The notes below the pieces were generated by a model. That model was not told the origin of the DNA. It saw nothing but the letters and a program-made list of their open reading frames with translations, and did not search any database. From NCBI RefSeq assembly GCF_900143265.1, contig NZ_FRDJ01000007.1:1-64000 (forward strand): DNA of 64,000 nucleotides, read 5' to 3'. This stretch comes from Fervidobacterium gondwanense DSM 13020. Lineage in GTDB: Bacteria > Thermotogota > Thermotogae > Thermotogales > Fervidobacteriaceae. Position numbers and translations under genes: made by a program. Shown here in pieces: positions 13,327 to 22,324 of the stretch (position 1 is the first letter of the stretch; each line of letters begins with the position of its first letter).

Positions 13327-14271
13327 TCATTTAAGTCTTGGGTCAAATACGTCTCTTAGAGCATCACCGACGAGGTTCCAAGCAAGAACGAAAAGTACCA
13401 TTGCCATACCTGGATAGAAAACGGCATACCAGTAAGTGAAAGCCGACCCGCTAGTTCCGAGTATCCAGTTACGCGTAAAATTAAGCATTGAACCCCAATC
13501 TGCGTATCCGACCGGTGCGCCAAGTCCAAGGAATGACAAACCAGCAGCAGTGATAACAAGGGAACCCATACGCATTGATGCTTGTATAAGAACTGGGAAA
13601 ATTGTATTTGGTAAGATATGCCTCATGATTATGAAATAGTCCTTTATTCCGAGTGCCTTTGCTGCAAGAACGAATTGTTCTTCTTTCACTTGAAGGATAT
13701 TAGCTCTTATAAGCCTTGCAGCACCCATCCAACCAAATACGGTCATTGCAATCATCACCTTGTCAAGACCATTTCCAAGAATTGTGGTTAGAACCATCGC
13801 AGCAAGCAAAAAAGGAATAGACATGAAAACGTCCGTTATCCTCATGAGAATTTCGTCTAACCAACCACCGTAGTAACCGGCGATAGAACCAATTATTATA
13901 CCAAAAATGGTTGAGATGATAGTCACCGTTAAACCTATAAAGAACGCAGTTCTTGTACCCCACACAACACCGTAGAATATATCCCTACCTTGAATCATAC
14001 CGAATGGATGTTCCGCTGACGGTGGAACAGGTTCGGAACTCCACGTAATGATAGGCATTATGTAAGGATCATCAAGTTTCGTCGGGTTTCCATTTTCATC
14101 TAACATGAGAGGGTTCAACGGTTTAGCAATAAGAGGTGCAAAAATTGCCACTAAGATGAAGAAAGCTAATAGGACAAATCCAAGAACAGCGGAAGGGTTT
14201 CTTAAAATTTTCCGCATCACTCTCTTAAATTCTGTATTTGTTTTCGTTTTGGTAACTACATTTTCGCTCAT
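13327..14271 (-). CDS. oppC: oligopeptide/dipeptide ABC transporter permease (OppC/DppC type)
   Basis: An inner-membrane permease of the peptide importer. An N-terminal cytoplasmic leader is followed by RNPSAVLGFVLLAFFILVAIFAPLIA, a typical DppC/OppC first membrane helix. The EAA-like loop KALGIKDYFIIMRHILPNTIFPVLIQ marks the ATPase contact. The C-terminus NLVGDALRDVFDPRLK is the family hallmark. The start is the ATG at 14271, placed by GGAGGTG at 14279-14285. An upstream in-frame ATG at 14289 would overlap oppB and lacks such a site. Confidence 0.94.
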   Translation of the reverse strand: MSENVVTKTKTNTEFKRVMRKILRNPSAVLGFVLLAFFILVAIFAPLIAKPLNPLMLDENGNPTKLDDPYIMPIITWSSEPVPPSAEHPFGMIQGRDIFYGVVWGTRTAFFIGLTVTIISTIFGIIIGSIAGYYGGWLDEILMRITDVFMSIPFLLAAMVLTTILGNGLDKVMIAMTVFGWMGAARLIRANILQVKEEQFVLAAKALGIKDYFIIMRHILPNTIFPVLIQASMRMGSLVITAAGLSFLGLGAPVGYADWGSMLNFTRNWILGTSGSAFTYWYAVFYPGMAMVLFVLAWNLVGDALRDVFDPRLK

Positions 14272-14285
14272 TTTCTGGCACCTCC

Positions 14286-15323
14286 TCAACCAAGTCTGAC
14301 TCTTGGGTCGAATACTGCGTAAAGTATGTCAATGATGAGGTTACCAAGGACAAGTATAGTTGAGTAGAACAGAGTGTTTCCAAGCACTGTTGCGTAGTCA
14401 AGTTGTACAGCAGCCTCTGCTGCAAGTCTACCTATACCTGTTCTGTTGAATATGACTTCAACGATAACCGTACCAGAGAGAAGACCGATGACCATTGCAC
14501 CTGCAACTGTGACAACAGGTATCATCGCATTTCTTTTTGCGTGTTTGTGAATTACATCATGTTCGGCAACACCTTTTGCTCTTGCCGTTCTAACATATTC
14601 CTTAGAAAGAACTTCAAGCATACTTGATCTTGTTATTCTAAGCAAGTATGCCCACCAGAGGAATGAGAGCGTCATTACAGGACCTATGATATGTCGCAAT
14701 GCATCCCAGAAAATGTCAAGTCTTCCGTTTATCAAAGCATCAATTGTCAAAAGATGAGTGACTTTTAGGTATTCAGGCGATTTGACAACTTCTTCTGCCC
14801 ATTGTGACAGATTTCCTGGCGGGAACCAGCCAAGGACAGAGTAGAATACCATTAATATGAGCAATCCGAAGACAAAATCTGGGAATGACCATCCAACGAT
14901 AGCAAATATTCTTATAAAGTGGTCTAAAAACTTGTCACGATTTACTGCAGCCGCTACACCGAGCCATATACCTACACCAACTACTGGTAACAAAGCGTAG
15001 AGTGCAAGTTCAAGCGTATACGGGAACCTACTCCAAATAGCTTTTAGAACTGGCTCTTTACCGACTTGAGACCAACCCAAATCTCCTTTTAATGCATTCC
15101 AGAGCCACTTTCCATATCGTTGAACAAACGGATCGTTAAGCCCATACTTTTCTTTTAACGCATCGAGTTCGCTTGGTGTTAACTTGTCGAAAACGTTGGG
15201 GTTCACGTACGAAGCGAGAAGTTTATCTGGTCCGAGAATCTGAAAGAGACTGAAGATGATCAGTGAGACACCAACCACTATCAGTGGTAACAAAAGTAAC
15301 CTCCTGATGATAAACGTGGTCAA
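14286..15323 (-). CDS. oppB: oligopeptide/dipeptide ABC transporter permease (OppB/DppB type)
   Basis: The partner permease and first gene of the oppBCDF operon, 345 residues. The N-terminus FIIRRLLLLPLIVVGVSLIIFSL, the EAA-like loop ARAKGVAEHDVIHKHAKRNAMIPVVT and the C-terminus DILYAVFDPRVRLG are all family signatures. The start is a TTG at 15323 behind AGGAGGTGGG. No oppA binding-protein gene is adjacent. One or several peptide- or oligosaccharide-binding proteins encoded elsewhere must supply substrate, so a sugar substrate is not excluded. Confidence 0.94.
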   Translation of the reverse strand: MTTFIIRRLLLLPLIVVGVSLIIFSLFQILGPDKLLASYVNPNVFDKLTPSELDALKEKYGLNDPFVQRYGKWLWNALKGDLGWSQVGKEPVLKAIWSRFPYTLELALYALLPVVGVGIWLGVAAAVNRDKFLDHFIRIFAIVGWSFPDFVFGLLILMVFYSVLGWFPPGNLSQWAEEVVKSPEYLKVTHLLTIDALINGRLDIFWDALRHIIGPVMTLSFLWWAYLLRITRSSMLEVLSKEYVRTARAKGVAEHDVIHKHAKRNAMIPVVTVAGAMVIGLLSGTVIVEVIFNRTGIGRLAAEAAVQLDYATVLGNTLFYSTILVLGNLIIDILYAVFDPRVRLG

Positions 15324-15390
15324 CTAAACCCACCTCCTATAAGAATTTTAAAAAATTGAGATTGTAGGGTGTTTTACTTTTACTTCATAA

Positions 15391-15418
15391 ATTATAACAC
15401 CAATGCCGTGATTATCAA
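15391..15418 (-). promoter_or_regulatory. sigma-A type promoter of the opp operon
   Basis: On the minus strand TTGATA (15413-15418), a 16-bp spacer and TATAAT (15391-15396) form a near-consensus promoter in the gap between uvrC and oppB. The leader is about 65 bases. The opp operon can therefore be transcribed independently of uvrC. Confidence 0.7.
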
Positions 15419-15434
15419 CTTACTTAACATTAGT

Positions 15435-17120
15435 TTAAACATCTCTGAGACCAGATAGTTCACTTAGCAAACTTTCTGCAGCCTTTTTTCCTATTAATTG
15501 CTCGATTTCTGCCCTTGACGCATTTCTCAATTCATCAACCGAAGTGTAACGTTCAAGTAATAAGCGTTTGCGTTTTGGACCTATCAATTTTATATCATCT
15601 AAAACGCTTCTTAGCGATTTCTTAGATGATAACTCGCGAGTAAACTTATTGGCTACGCGGTGCGTTTCGTCCCGTAACTTTACTAAAAGTCTTAGTACTG
15701 GATGATTGTAGTCTAACCTTACCATGCCATGTTTTGTAACTATTATCTCTTCCTCTTTTGCTAAACCTATAACATCACAGTCCTTGTTGATTTCTTTCAA
15801 AGCATTATATGCAGAATTTACTTGCCCAATTCCACCATCGACAAACAATAAATCCGGCAACTCATGTTTAACATATCGTCGTTTTACGACCATCTCTATG
15901 CTTTTGAAGTCATCAAGCACATCGCCTAATTTGTATCTCCTATATTCATCTTTCTTCACTTCTCCGTTTTCGAATACTACAAGCGATGCGACAGTGTTCT
16001 TACCTGCCAAATGTGAGATATCAATGCCTTCTATTCTCTTCGGGAATCTGCTTAAACCAAGAAGTTCTTTCATCTGTTTTAAAATAGATCTATTAGAGAG
16101 TATGAGACCAACTTCGTAGTTCAAGTTGTCAACAGCTTTATTCAATATTTGCAATTGTTCATCATTACTTGGAATAATGAATCTTACATTCAAAATCTTT
16201 TCAAGCTCTGCTATACTCTTTGTCCTATGCTCTACTAATATCATTTCAGGTATATCTGAATTCTTTGTCAGATAGAACTGTTCGATAAAATCTTCTAAAG
16301 AACCGTCAAATTCGTAGACCAGTTTTGCTATCAGATAACCTGAACGGATTTTCAGAACCAAATATGTACCGTGTTTTCCTGCAACTGCATCAAGGTTAAT
16401 ATTTTCGCTTAAGACAACCCCTTGCATTTCCATAACTTTGTTGAAGTTGAGCAGTATATCGCGGTATTTTGCTGCATTTTCAAAATCCAGTAGCTTTGCA
16501 TGCTGCTCCATCTTAGATTTCACGTAATCTACGACATTTAAGAACTGACCTTTCAAGACTCTCATCAGTTCCGAAATTCTTTGGTTGTATTCCTCTTTGC
16601 TCTCCTCACCTATGCATACACCTGAACACAATCCAAGATGATAATCCATGCATGGTTTCTTAACGAGCCTCAAATCTCTCTTACATGTTCTAAACTTGTA
16701 GACCTTTCTAAGCACTTCAAACAACTGTCTCGTAAAAGATACGTTAGTAAAGGGACCAAAGAATAGCCCAAAACCCTTCCGTGCACGGACAATTTCGAGG
16801 TACGGAATTTCGTCTTCAGAAACTCTAATGTACGGATACACCTGCGTATCTTTCAGCATCGCATTGTATTTTGGTTTGTGTTCATAAATCATATTGGCTT
16901 CAAGGATAAGAGCTTCCTTTTCGTTTTCCAGTATCATTATCTCTAAATCGTCCGCTTCCTCGACTATGAGTTTACTCTTCCCTTCCTTGGCTTTAAAATG
17001 AGACGTTAACCTCTTCTTGAGGTCTTTAGCTTTGCCTATATATATGTACTCTTTATCTTTCTTGAAAAAATATACACCTGGTTTGTGTGGTATATTTTCT
17101 ATTCTTTCAATATTCAACAC
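15435..17120 (-). CDS. uvrC: excinuclease ABC subunit C
   Basis: The endonuclease subunit of nucleotide excision repair, making both incisions around a UvrAB-bound lesion. The GIY-YIG domain opens with KPGVYFFKKDKEYIYIGKAKDLKKRL (about 12-37). A cysteine-rich segment (CKRDLRL...CMDYHLGLCSGVC) lies at about 145-170, a UVR motif at about 195-230. The RNase H-like C-terminal nuclease includes GIDISHLAG and LLFVDGGIGQV. Terminal helix-hairpin-helix repeats follow (about 510-555). At 561 residues it is typical for thermophiles. The start is GTG behind AGAGGTGG. Confidence 0.95.
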   Translation of the reverse strand: MLNIERIENIPHKPGVYFFKKDKEYIYIGKAKDLKKRLTSHFKAKEGKSKLIVEEADDLEIMILENEKEALILEANMIYEHKPKYNAMLKDTQVYPYIRVSEDEIPYLEIVRARKGFGLFFGPFTNVSFTRQLFEVLRKVYKFRTCKRDLRLVKKPCMDYHLGLCSGVCIGEESKEEYNQRISELMRVLKGQFLNVVDYVKSKMEQHAKLLDFENAAKYRDILLNFNKVMEMQGVVLSENINLDAVAGKHGTYLVLKIRSGYLIAKLVYEFDGSLEDFIEQFYLTKNSDIPEMILVEHRTKSIAELEKILNVRFIIPSNDEQLQILNKAVDNLNYEVGLILSNRSILKQMKELLGLSRFPKRIEGIDISHLAGKNTVASLVVFENGEVKKDEYRRYKLGDVLDDFKSIEMVVKRRYVKHELPDLLFVDGGIGQVNSAYNALKEINKDCDVIGLAKEEEIIVTKHGMVRLDYNHPVLRLLVKLRDETHRVANKFTRELSSKKSLRSVLDDIKLIGPKRKRLLLERYTSVDELRNASRAEIEQLIGKKAAESLLSELSGLRDV

Positions 17121-17163
17121 TTAAATACCACCTCTGTTAAATTCTGAATATTTCCAAAGTTAA

Positions 17164-17172
17164 TTATATATC
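17164..17172 (-). promoter_or_regulatory. possible -10 region for uvrC
   Basis: TATAAT on the minus strand at 17164-17169 lies 44 bases before the uvrC start. No convincing -35 is visible, so this is a weak call. Confidence 0.35.
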
Positions 17173-17387
17173 ATTGTGCGAAAACATCTACTGTTAAGAT
17201 GATAAATCTACAGAAGAAAAGCCTTCTTACTTAAACAAAACAAAAAGTTAACGAAACTTAATAAGTTTTTCCTTGAAGATTGACAAATATCCGTGTAAAC
17301 TTGTCATAAGTGTTAAGTGGTGTTGCACAATAATTCGCAAGCTGTGTGATTCATGTACAATTAATTGGAAACTTGGGGGTGCAGTAT

Positions 17388-18965
17388 ATGCCCGAGAAGT
17401 ATATAGTTGTGACTGGCGGAGTGCTCAGCGGAATAGGTAAAGGAATATTCTCTGCTTCTTTGGCAAGAACACTAAAAGAAGCAGGGGTGGACATTAATGT
17501 TTTAAAAATAGACCCGTATTTAAATGTCGATGCAGGAACAATGAATCCAAATCAACATGGCGAGGTCTTTGTAACAGATGACGGTTACGAGGCAGATCTT
17601 GATTTGGGGCATTACGAAAGATTCCTCGGAGTTAGCATGACAAGAAAAAACAACATAACGGCAGGGCAGATATACTCTGCAATTATCCAAAGAGAACGCG
17701 AAGGAAAGTATTTAGGTTCAACTGTTCAAGTTGTTCCTCACGTTACATCTGAAATTAAAGAGCGAATTACTTCCATGCCTGGTAAGGTTCTGTCTATAGA
17801 GATTGGTGGTACGGTTGGAGACATAGAGGGTGAAGTATTTCTTGAAGCTGTCCGCGAACTCGCATTTGAAAAGAATAGAAATGATTTTCTCTTTATTCAC
17901 GTAACGTACGTACCGTATTTGAGAGTAACGAATGAATTCAAGACTAAACCAACACAACAGTCAGTTCAGTTGCTAAGAAAAATTGGTATACAGCCTGACA
18001 TAATAGTTGTACGAAGTGAAATGCCTATCGATTCGCAAAGTCTTTACAAGATAGCTTTGTTCAGCGGTGTTTCAAGGGAAATGGTTATAAACCTTCCGGA
18101 CATAGGAAATGTGTATCAAATTCCTGAAACGCTTTACGAAGCTGGTGTGCATAAGCTTGTAGCAAATAGATTGAACTTACAACTTGAGGATAAACCACTC
18201 AACTGGACGTATCCGAAATCTTTCAAACCTTACAGAATTGCACTCGTTGGTAAATATCTTGGAACAGATGATGCGTACAAGAGCATAATTGAATCGATAT
18301 TTTTAGCTGGGGTGCAAAAACCGGTTGTAATAGACGCACAAGAACTTGAAGAGCTTGACGATGAAGGTGTTGCTCAAAAACTCTCTTCATTTGACGCACT
18401 GATTATTCCCGGCGGTTTTGGAAGAAGAGGAATAGAAGGGAAAATAAAGGCTATAAAATACGCAAGGGAAAATAGAAAACCAATACTCGGAATATGCCTT
18501 GGTATGCAACTTATGGTTATAGAATTCGCAAGAAACGTTTTTAACTTAAAAGATGCGAATTCAACAGAGTTCTATGAAGATACACCACATCCAGTTGTTA
18601 ATATGATGGAAGAGCAGAAAAAGATAATGAACCTCGGTGGCACGATGAGGCTTGGAGCTCAAAGAATGGAGGTTCTGAAGGGAACGAAATTGTACTCTAT
18701 ATATGGCGAAGATGCGGTTCATGAAAGGCACAGGCATAGATACGAAGCGGATACTGACAACTATGGTTTTATGTACAAACTCCCCGGAGAAGAAGGTTAC
18801 AAACTTACAATTTCAGGCAGAGCTGAGTTCTTAGAAGCCGTTGAGTTGGACAATCATCCATTCTTTGTAGGTGTACAGTACCACCCAGAGTTCAAGTCGA
18901 AAGTAGGCGCTCCACATCCAATATTCTTGAGTTTAATAAAAGCAATTGAGGAGGTTAACAGGTGA
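17388..18965 (+). CDS. pyrG: CTP synthase
   Basis: It converts UTP to CTP with glutamine or ammonia and ATP. The N-terminal synthase domain begins KYIVVTGGVLSGIGKG with the P-loop-like GIGKG, followed by KIDPYLNVDAGTMNPNQHGEVF. The glutaminase domain has the nucleophile in GICLGMQ (Cys at about 377) and the His/Glu pair in QYHPEF. The ATG at 17388 follows GGGGGTG, and the in-frame ATG at 17346 has no such site. Length is 525 residues, normal. The stop overlaps the next start (GTGA). Confidence 0.96.
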   Translation: MPEKYIVVTGGVLSGIGKGIFSASLARTLKEAGVDINVLKIDPYLNVDAGTMNPNQHGEVFVTDDGYEADLDLGHYERFLGVSMTRKNNITAGQIYSAIIQREREGKYLGSTVQVVPHVTSEIKERITSMPGKVLSIEIGGTVGDIEGEVFLEAVRELAFEKNRNDFLFIHVTYVPYLRVTNEFKTKPTQQSVQLLRKIGIQPDIIVVRSEMPIDSQSLYKIALFSGVSREMVINLPDIGNVYQIPETLYEAGVHKLVANRLNLQLEDKPLNWTYPKSFKPYRIALVGKYLGTDDAYKSIIESIFLAGVQKPVVIDAQELEELDDEGVAQKLSSFDALIIPGGFGRRGIEGKIKAIKYARENRKPILGICLGMQLMVIEFARNVFNLKDANSTEFYEDTPHPVVNMMEEQKKIMNLGGTMRLGAQRMEVLKGTKLYSIYGEDAVHERHRHRYEADTDNYGFMYKLPGEEGYKLTISGRAEFLEAVELDNHPFFVGVQYHPEFKSKVGAPHPIFLSLIKAIEEVNR

Positions 18966-19687
18966 GAGTACGAGAACTTTTGGCGGACTACCACATACAC
19001 AGCAACTATTCACCGGACTCAGAATCGGAAATTCTTGATATCATCAACGCTGCAAGGGAGAAGAAAATAAAGCATATAATAATAACTGACCACTATGAAC
19101 TTGCTGATGAACATGCAAACACTATTGATATCGATACATACAGAAAAGAAATGGAAAGATATTCACTACCAGTAGGGGTTGAACTCGGTTGGGATGGAGT
19201 TAAAGAATTGAACGTAGATACGAAGAAATTTGACTATGTTCTCCTGTCGCACCACTACGTAGAAGAACCTATAAATCAAGAATCGTATAGGAACTATCTT
19301 TTGCGTTTGTATGATATAATGAAAAGATTTGATGGATACCATGCTTTGGCACACCTCGACTTTCCGAGAAGGTATCAGAATCAGAATGAGCCCTTCTCAA
19401 AGGAACTTTTTGATATAATAACAGACATTTTAAAGCTCTTGATAAGTCAAGGAAAGTCCTTAGAAATTAACACAGCCAGCATTGAATTATACGGAGAACC
19501 AAATCCATCGTTCGAGATTTTAAGGCTTTATAAATCCCTTGGCGGAAGGAATATAACCATAGGGTCAGACGCACATAGTTTAAACCAAATAGGAAGAGGC
19601 GTTGAAAGAGGTATTGAAATACTTAAAGAATTGGGTTACAATTATATCTTAGTGCTGGACACAGAATGGCGGGAGGCGAAAATTTAA
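18962..19687 (+). CDS. PHP-domain phosphatase, histidinol-phosphatase-like
   Basis: A 241-residue PHP-fold metal hydrolase. Metal-binding motifs are ADYHIHSNYSPDS near the N-terminus, ITDHYE (about 41), GVELGW, LSHHYVE, HLDFPRRY and the C-terminal GSDAHSLNQIGRG. The pattern matches HisK-type histidinol-phosphate phosphatases. No other histidine genes are nearby and the PHP family is broad, so the substrate is uncertain. The GTG start overlaps the pyrG stop by four bases, indicating coupling. Confidence 0.75.
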   Translation: MRVRELLADYHIHSNYSPDSESEILDIINAAREKKIKHIIITDHYELADEHANTIDIDTYRKEMERYSLPVGVELGWDGVKELNVDTKKFDYVLLSHHYVEEPINQESYRNYLLRLYDIMKRFDGYHALAHLDFPRRYQNQNEPFSKELFDIITDILKLLISQGKSLEINTASIELYGEPNPSFEILRLYKSLGGRNITIGSDAHSLNQIGRGVERGIEILKELGYNYILVLDTEWREAKI

Positions 19688-19723
19688 AGAGTTTTCAAAT
19701 AAAATAACAGGGAGGTATGGAAC

Positions 19724-20317
19724 ATGGAAATTAGCGCACAAATGGTTAAAGAACTACGCGAAAGAACCGGTGCAGGTATGATGGATTGTAAGAACGCACT
19801 TACGGAAGCGAATGGAGATGTCGAAAAAGCTATTGAAATTCTCAGGAAGAAAGGTCTCGCAAAAGCAGCAAAAAAAGCCGGAAGAGAAACGAACGAGGGA
19901 CTTATCATTTCCTACGTCCACCACAACGGAAAACTCGGCGTTCTTGTAGAACTTAACTGTGAAACAGACTTCGTTGCAAGAACAGATGAATTCAAAGAAC
20001 TTGGAACAAAGATAGCTATGCACATTGCAGCGATGGCTCCAAGATGGGTTAAGAGAGAAGATGTACCAGCTGATGTTATTGAAAAGGAAAAAGAAATATA
20101 CAGAGACCAGCTTAAAGATTCCGGAAAGCCAACACAAGTCATTGAAAAGATAATCGAAGGAAAACTCGAAAGCTTCTATCAGGACTACTGTCTGCTCGAA
20201 CAAAAATATGCCCTTGACCAGACAATAACAATTAAGGACATGATTCAGCAAGCAATCGCAAAGATTGGAGAGAATATCCAAGTTTCAAGATTTGTCAGAA
20301 TGCAGATCGGTGAGTAA
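19724..20317 (+). CDS. tsf: translation elongation factor Ts
   Basis: A guanine-nucleotide exchange factor that recycles EF-Tu. The N-terminal UBA-like module [20 protein letters not shown] and [24 protein letters not shown] are diagnostic. [22 protein letters not shown] is the EF-Tu-contacting core, with the TDFV motif. At 197 residues this is the short, single-core form seen in Thermotogota and some thermophiles. A good ribosome binding site (GGGAGG) precedes it. In many bacteria tsf follows rpsB; here the upstream gene is a PHP phosphatase. Confidence 0.95.
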   Translation: MEISAQMVKELRERTGAGMMDCKNALTEANGDVEKAIEILRKKGLAKAAKKAGRETNEGLIISYVHHNGKLGVLVELNCETDFVARTDEFKELGTKIAMHIAAMAPRWVKREDVPADVIEKEKEIYRDQLKDSGKPTQVIEKIIEGKLESFYQDYCLLEQKYALDQTITIKDMIQQAIAKIGENIQVSRFVRMQIGE

Positions 20318-20354
20318 TACTGAAGAATTTAAAATCATAACAGTTTAAAAGAAT

Positions 20355-20389
20355 ACCGCAGTAAGTTTTTCACTTACTGCGGTTTTTTT
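20355..20389 (+). terminator. intrinsic terminator after tsf
   Basis: ACCGCAGTAAG (20355-20365) pairs with CTTACTGCGGT (20373-20383), an 11-bp stem followed by a run of T. Strong and canonical. Confidence 0.92.
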
Positions 20390-20502
20390 GTTTGTATGTA
20401 TTTCGTTCACTTTTGAATTTTTGCATTTCATACTTAATTTTGTGCTTTTCATTCTAAGATTTCTACGTTTTATCCTCACAATGGTTTAAATTATTGCTAT
20501 GG

Positions 20503-20511
20503 TGTTATAAT
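20503..20511 (+). promoter_or_regulatory. extended -10 promoter for the prepilin genes
   Basis: TGTTATAAT, an extended -10 element, lies 36 bases before the ATG of the first prepilin gene and after the tsf terminator. No clear -35 is seen. Confidence 0.5.
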
Positions 20512-20546
20512 ACAAATGTAAATCTTGAAAAAGGGAGGTCGGTAGT

Positions 20547-20972
20547 ATGAGAAAAGGTTTTACGTTGGTTGAACTCTTGATAGTCTTGGCGGTTATCGCA
20601 GCGCTCATGGCAGTTGCAACACCACTTGCATTGAACGCAGTGAAAAACGCAAAGGCAAGCCAGGTTGCGCAGAACTTCAGGAACATTAAAACAGCGGTTG
20701 AGAACTACTGGAATACAGAAAAACCAACAGCAGCGGCGGCGATTACGGGGATTTCGATTGGTACACTTGTTAGTAGCAAATATCTAAGCGCAACACCGAC
20801 GAATTTCTCAGTTGCGGTTACAACAGGAACAGGTGGAGTTTACAACTGTACGATAACATACTCAGGTAAAGATGTTGACGCAGACAAAGTAAGAAGCAAT
20901 GGAATGGGAGAAGTTCAGGGAAATACAGGTGCCGACTTAACACTTACATTCAACTTGCAAAAATGGTGGTAA
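20547..20972 (+). CDS. type IV pilin-like protein
   Basis: A 141-residue prepilin with a very short leader (MRKG) and the N-methylation motif FTLVELLIVLAVIAALMAVATP, including Glu5 of the mature protein. The prepilin peptidase would cut after Gly4 and the hydrophobic helix would drive fibre assembly. The remainder is Ala/Thr-rich and globular, without cysteines suggesting a disulfide loop. It could be a pilus subunit or a pseudopilin of a type II-like system; no assembly genes are nearby. A paralogue follows. Confidence 0.85.
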   Translation: MRKGFTLVELLIVLAVIAALMAVATPLALNAVKNAKASQVAQNFRNIKTAVENYWNTEKPTAAAAITGISIGTLVSSKYLSATPTNFSVAVTTGTGGVYNCTITYSGKDVDADKVRSNGMGEVQGNTGADLTLTFNLQKWW

Positions 20973-20989
20973 TTTATCTGGATTAACAA

Positions 20990-21019
20990 CCAATCCCCCG
21001 GAAACGGGGGATTGGCTTT
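20990..21019 (+). terminator. GC-rich hairpin between the two prepilin genes
   Basis: CCAATCCCCC (20990-20999) pairs with GGGGGATTGG (21006-21015), followed by CTTTT. A strong stem with a short T-tract probably reduces rather than abolishes read-through, which would set a higher level for the first pilin. Confidence 0.65.
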
Positions 21020-21034
21020 TAAAGGATGAGGTAT

Positions 21035-21484
21035 ATGCTGACGAAGCCGTTTGTGTCTCTAAAATTCCGTCTTGGCTTCACCATAGTTGAATTGCTTATA
21101 GCAATCATGATCATTTCTCTTTTAATGACGGTAGCGTTAACTTTAATCCCTTCAACGAAGATTTACGAGAACACACGAACTAGTAAAATTGCACAGCAGT
21201 TCAAAAATCTTGAGAAGGCTGTTCAGAACCACGTTAATTTTGAGAAGCCCGATTCGTTAACTTCACTTTCTATATATTTGCTGGAAGAGAAAGAATATAT
21301 TTCTGCTGTTCCCAAAACGTTTTTCGTTTCTGGAACAAATTTTGTTAATGGCGTCAGTTCTGTTTTTATCGACTATGCTGGAAACGACGTACCTATTGAG
21401 AAACTTAGAGAATATGGCCTAAGTGAAGCAACAACTGTTGGGAACAATATACGAGTTGAGTTAAGAATCCACAAATCTTGGTGA
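21035..21484 (+). CDS. second type IV pilin-like protein
   Basis: A 149-residue prepilin-like protein with a longer, basic leader (about 13 residues) and the class III motif GFTIVELLIAIMIISLLMTVALT. After the helix it shares layout with the upstream pilin: the SKIAQQFKNLEKAVQNHVNFEKPDSL stretch parallels SQVAQNFRNIKTAVENYWNTEKPT. The C-termini also match in style (ending in a basic residue and Trp). The two genes are therefore tandem duplicates that diverged. The start is the ATG at 21035, since GGATGAGG precedes it; an ATG at 21026 is also in frame. It may be a minor pilin. Confidence 0.8.
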   Translation: MLTKPFVSLKFRLGFTIVELLIAIMIISLLMTVALTLIPSTKIYENTRTSKIAQQFKNLEKAVQNHVNFEKPDSLTSLSIYLLEEKEYISAVPKTFFVSGTNFVNGVSSVFIDYAGNDVPIEKLREYGLSEATTVGNNIRVELRIHKSW

Positions 21485-21490
21485 TCTTCT

Positions 21491-22288
21491 TTATTCTTTT
21501 TTCCCACCAAATCTTCTTACCCATTCTTGTGCGATGAAAGCCCCAACATCCTCTGCAAATGTTCCTGGTCCAAACCCTGCGTCAAATCCGAGCTCTTTTG
21601 CAAGCTCGTGTGTTATCCTTGGTCCACCGACAACAACGATGACATCTTTCCTTATACCTTCCGCTTCGAGCAACTCTATAAGGTTTGTTAAATTTTTTAT
21701 GTGGACATTCTTTTGTGTCACTGTCTGTGATACAAGAAGTGCATCTGCTTTAACTTCTATCGCTTTTGCAACGAACTCTTCGTTGGGTACCTGGCTTCCC
21801 ATGTTGTAAACTTCGAACATCTTGTACCTTTCAAGCCCGTAATGTCCAGCAAAACCTTTCATGTTGAGTATTGCATCAAGACCAACAGTGTGAGCATCTG
21901 TCCCCGTTGTTGCACCAACGATGACAAGCTTTCGCCCGATATTATTTTCTATGAACTCGTCTATTTCTTCCATGGTCATTCTGTGAACTTCTACTTTCGG
22001 GACTTTTATCGCCATGTAGTCAACTGTATGGACGCATTCGCCATATCCGACAAAGAATGTAAAGCCTTCTGTGAGCTGGTGGTGGTAGACTATCATTGGA
22101 TTATCAAGTCCCATTTTTTTCATCAGAATCTTCGCCGCTTCAACAGCTTCATCTCCATCTGGAACTGGAAGTGTAAAGCTCACTTGCACTTTTCCGTCGT
22201 TCATTGTATCTCCATACGGTTTTATTGCTTGTAAATTCAACGTCTTATCGTATTCCTTTTTCTCAAGCGAGTACAGTCCTCCGCTCAT
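21491..22288 (-). CDS. kamE: lysine 5,6-aminomutase, beta (B12-binding) subunit
   Basis: The small subunit of the adenosylcobalamin/PLP-dependent 5,6-aminomutase, which moves the terminal amino group of beta-lysine (or D-lysine) to carbon 5. The base-off cobalamin motif DAHTVG gives the cobalt-ligand His133. Lys144 in NMKGF is at the position known to hold PLP in the characterised enzyme. Both numbers match that enzyme exactly. The C-terminal half is a Rossmann B12 domain (VVVGGPR). It is last in the eleven-gene lysine operon, 36 bases after kamD. Confidence 0.93.
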   Translation of the reverse strand: MSGGLYSLEKKEYDKTLNLQAIKPYGDTMNDGKVQVSFTLPVPDGDEAVEAAKILMKKMGLDNPMIVYHHQLTEGFTFFVGYGECVHTVDYMAIKVPKVEVHRMTMEEIDEFIENNIGRKLVIVGATTGTDAHTVGLDAILNMKGFAGHYGLERYKMFEVYNMGSQVPNEEFVAKAIEVKADALLVSQTVTQKNVHIKNLTNLIELLEAEGIRKDVIVVVGGPRITHELAKELGFDAGFGPGTFAEDVGAFIAQEWVRRFGGKKE

Positions 22289-22324
22289 TTTATCGCACCT
22301 CCAAATCGGTCGTTATCTATTATT

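Noticed and set aside
17280-17310. TTGACA upstream of pyrG as a complete promoter
   Set aside because: The -35 is perfect, but the only -10-like sequence (CATAAG) is weak and 19 bases away, so no promoter is called.
19912-20281. Long minus-strand frames inside tsf
   Set aside because: They mirror the codon structure of a clear EF-Ts gene and have no ribosome binding site or family match.
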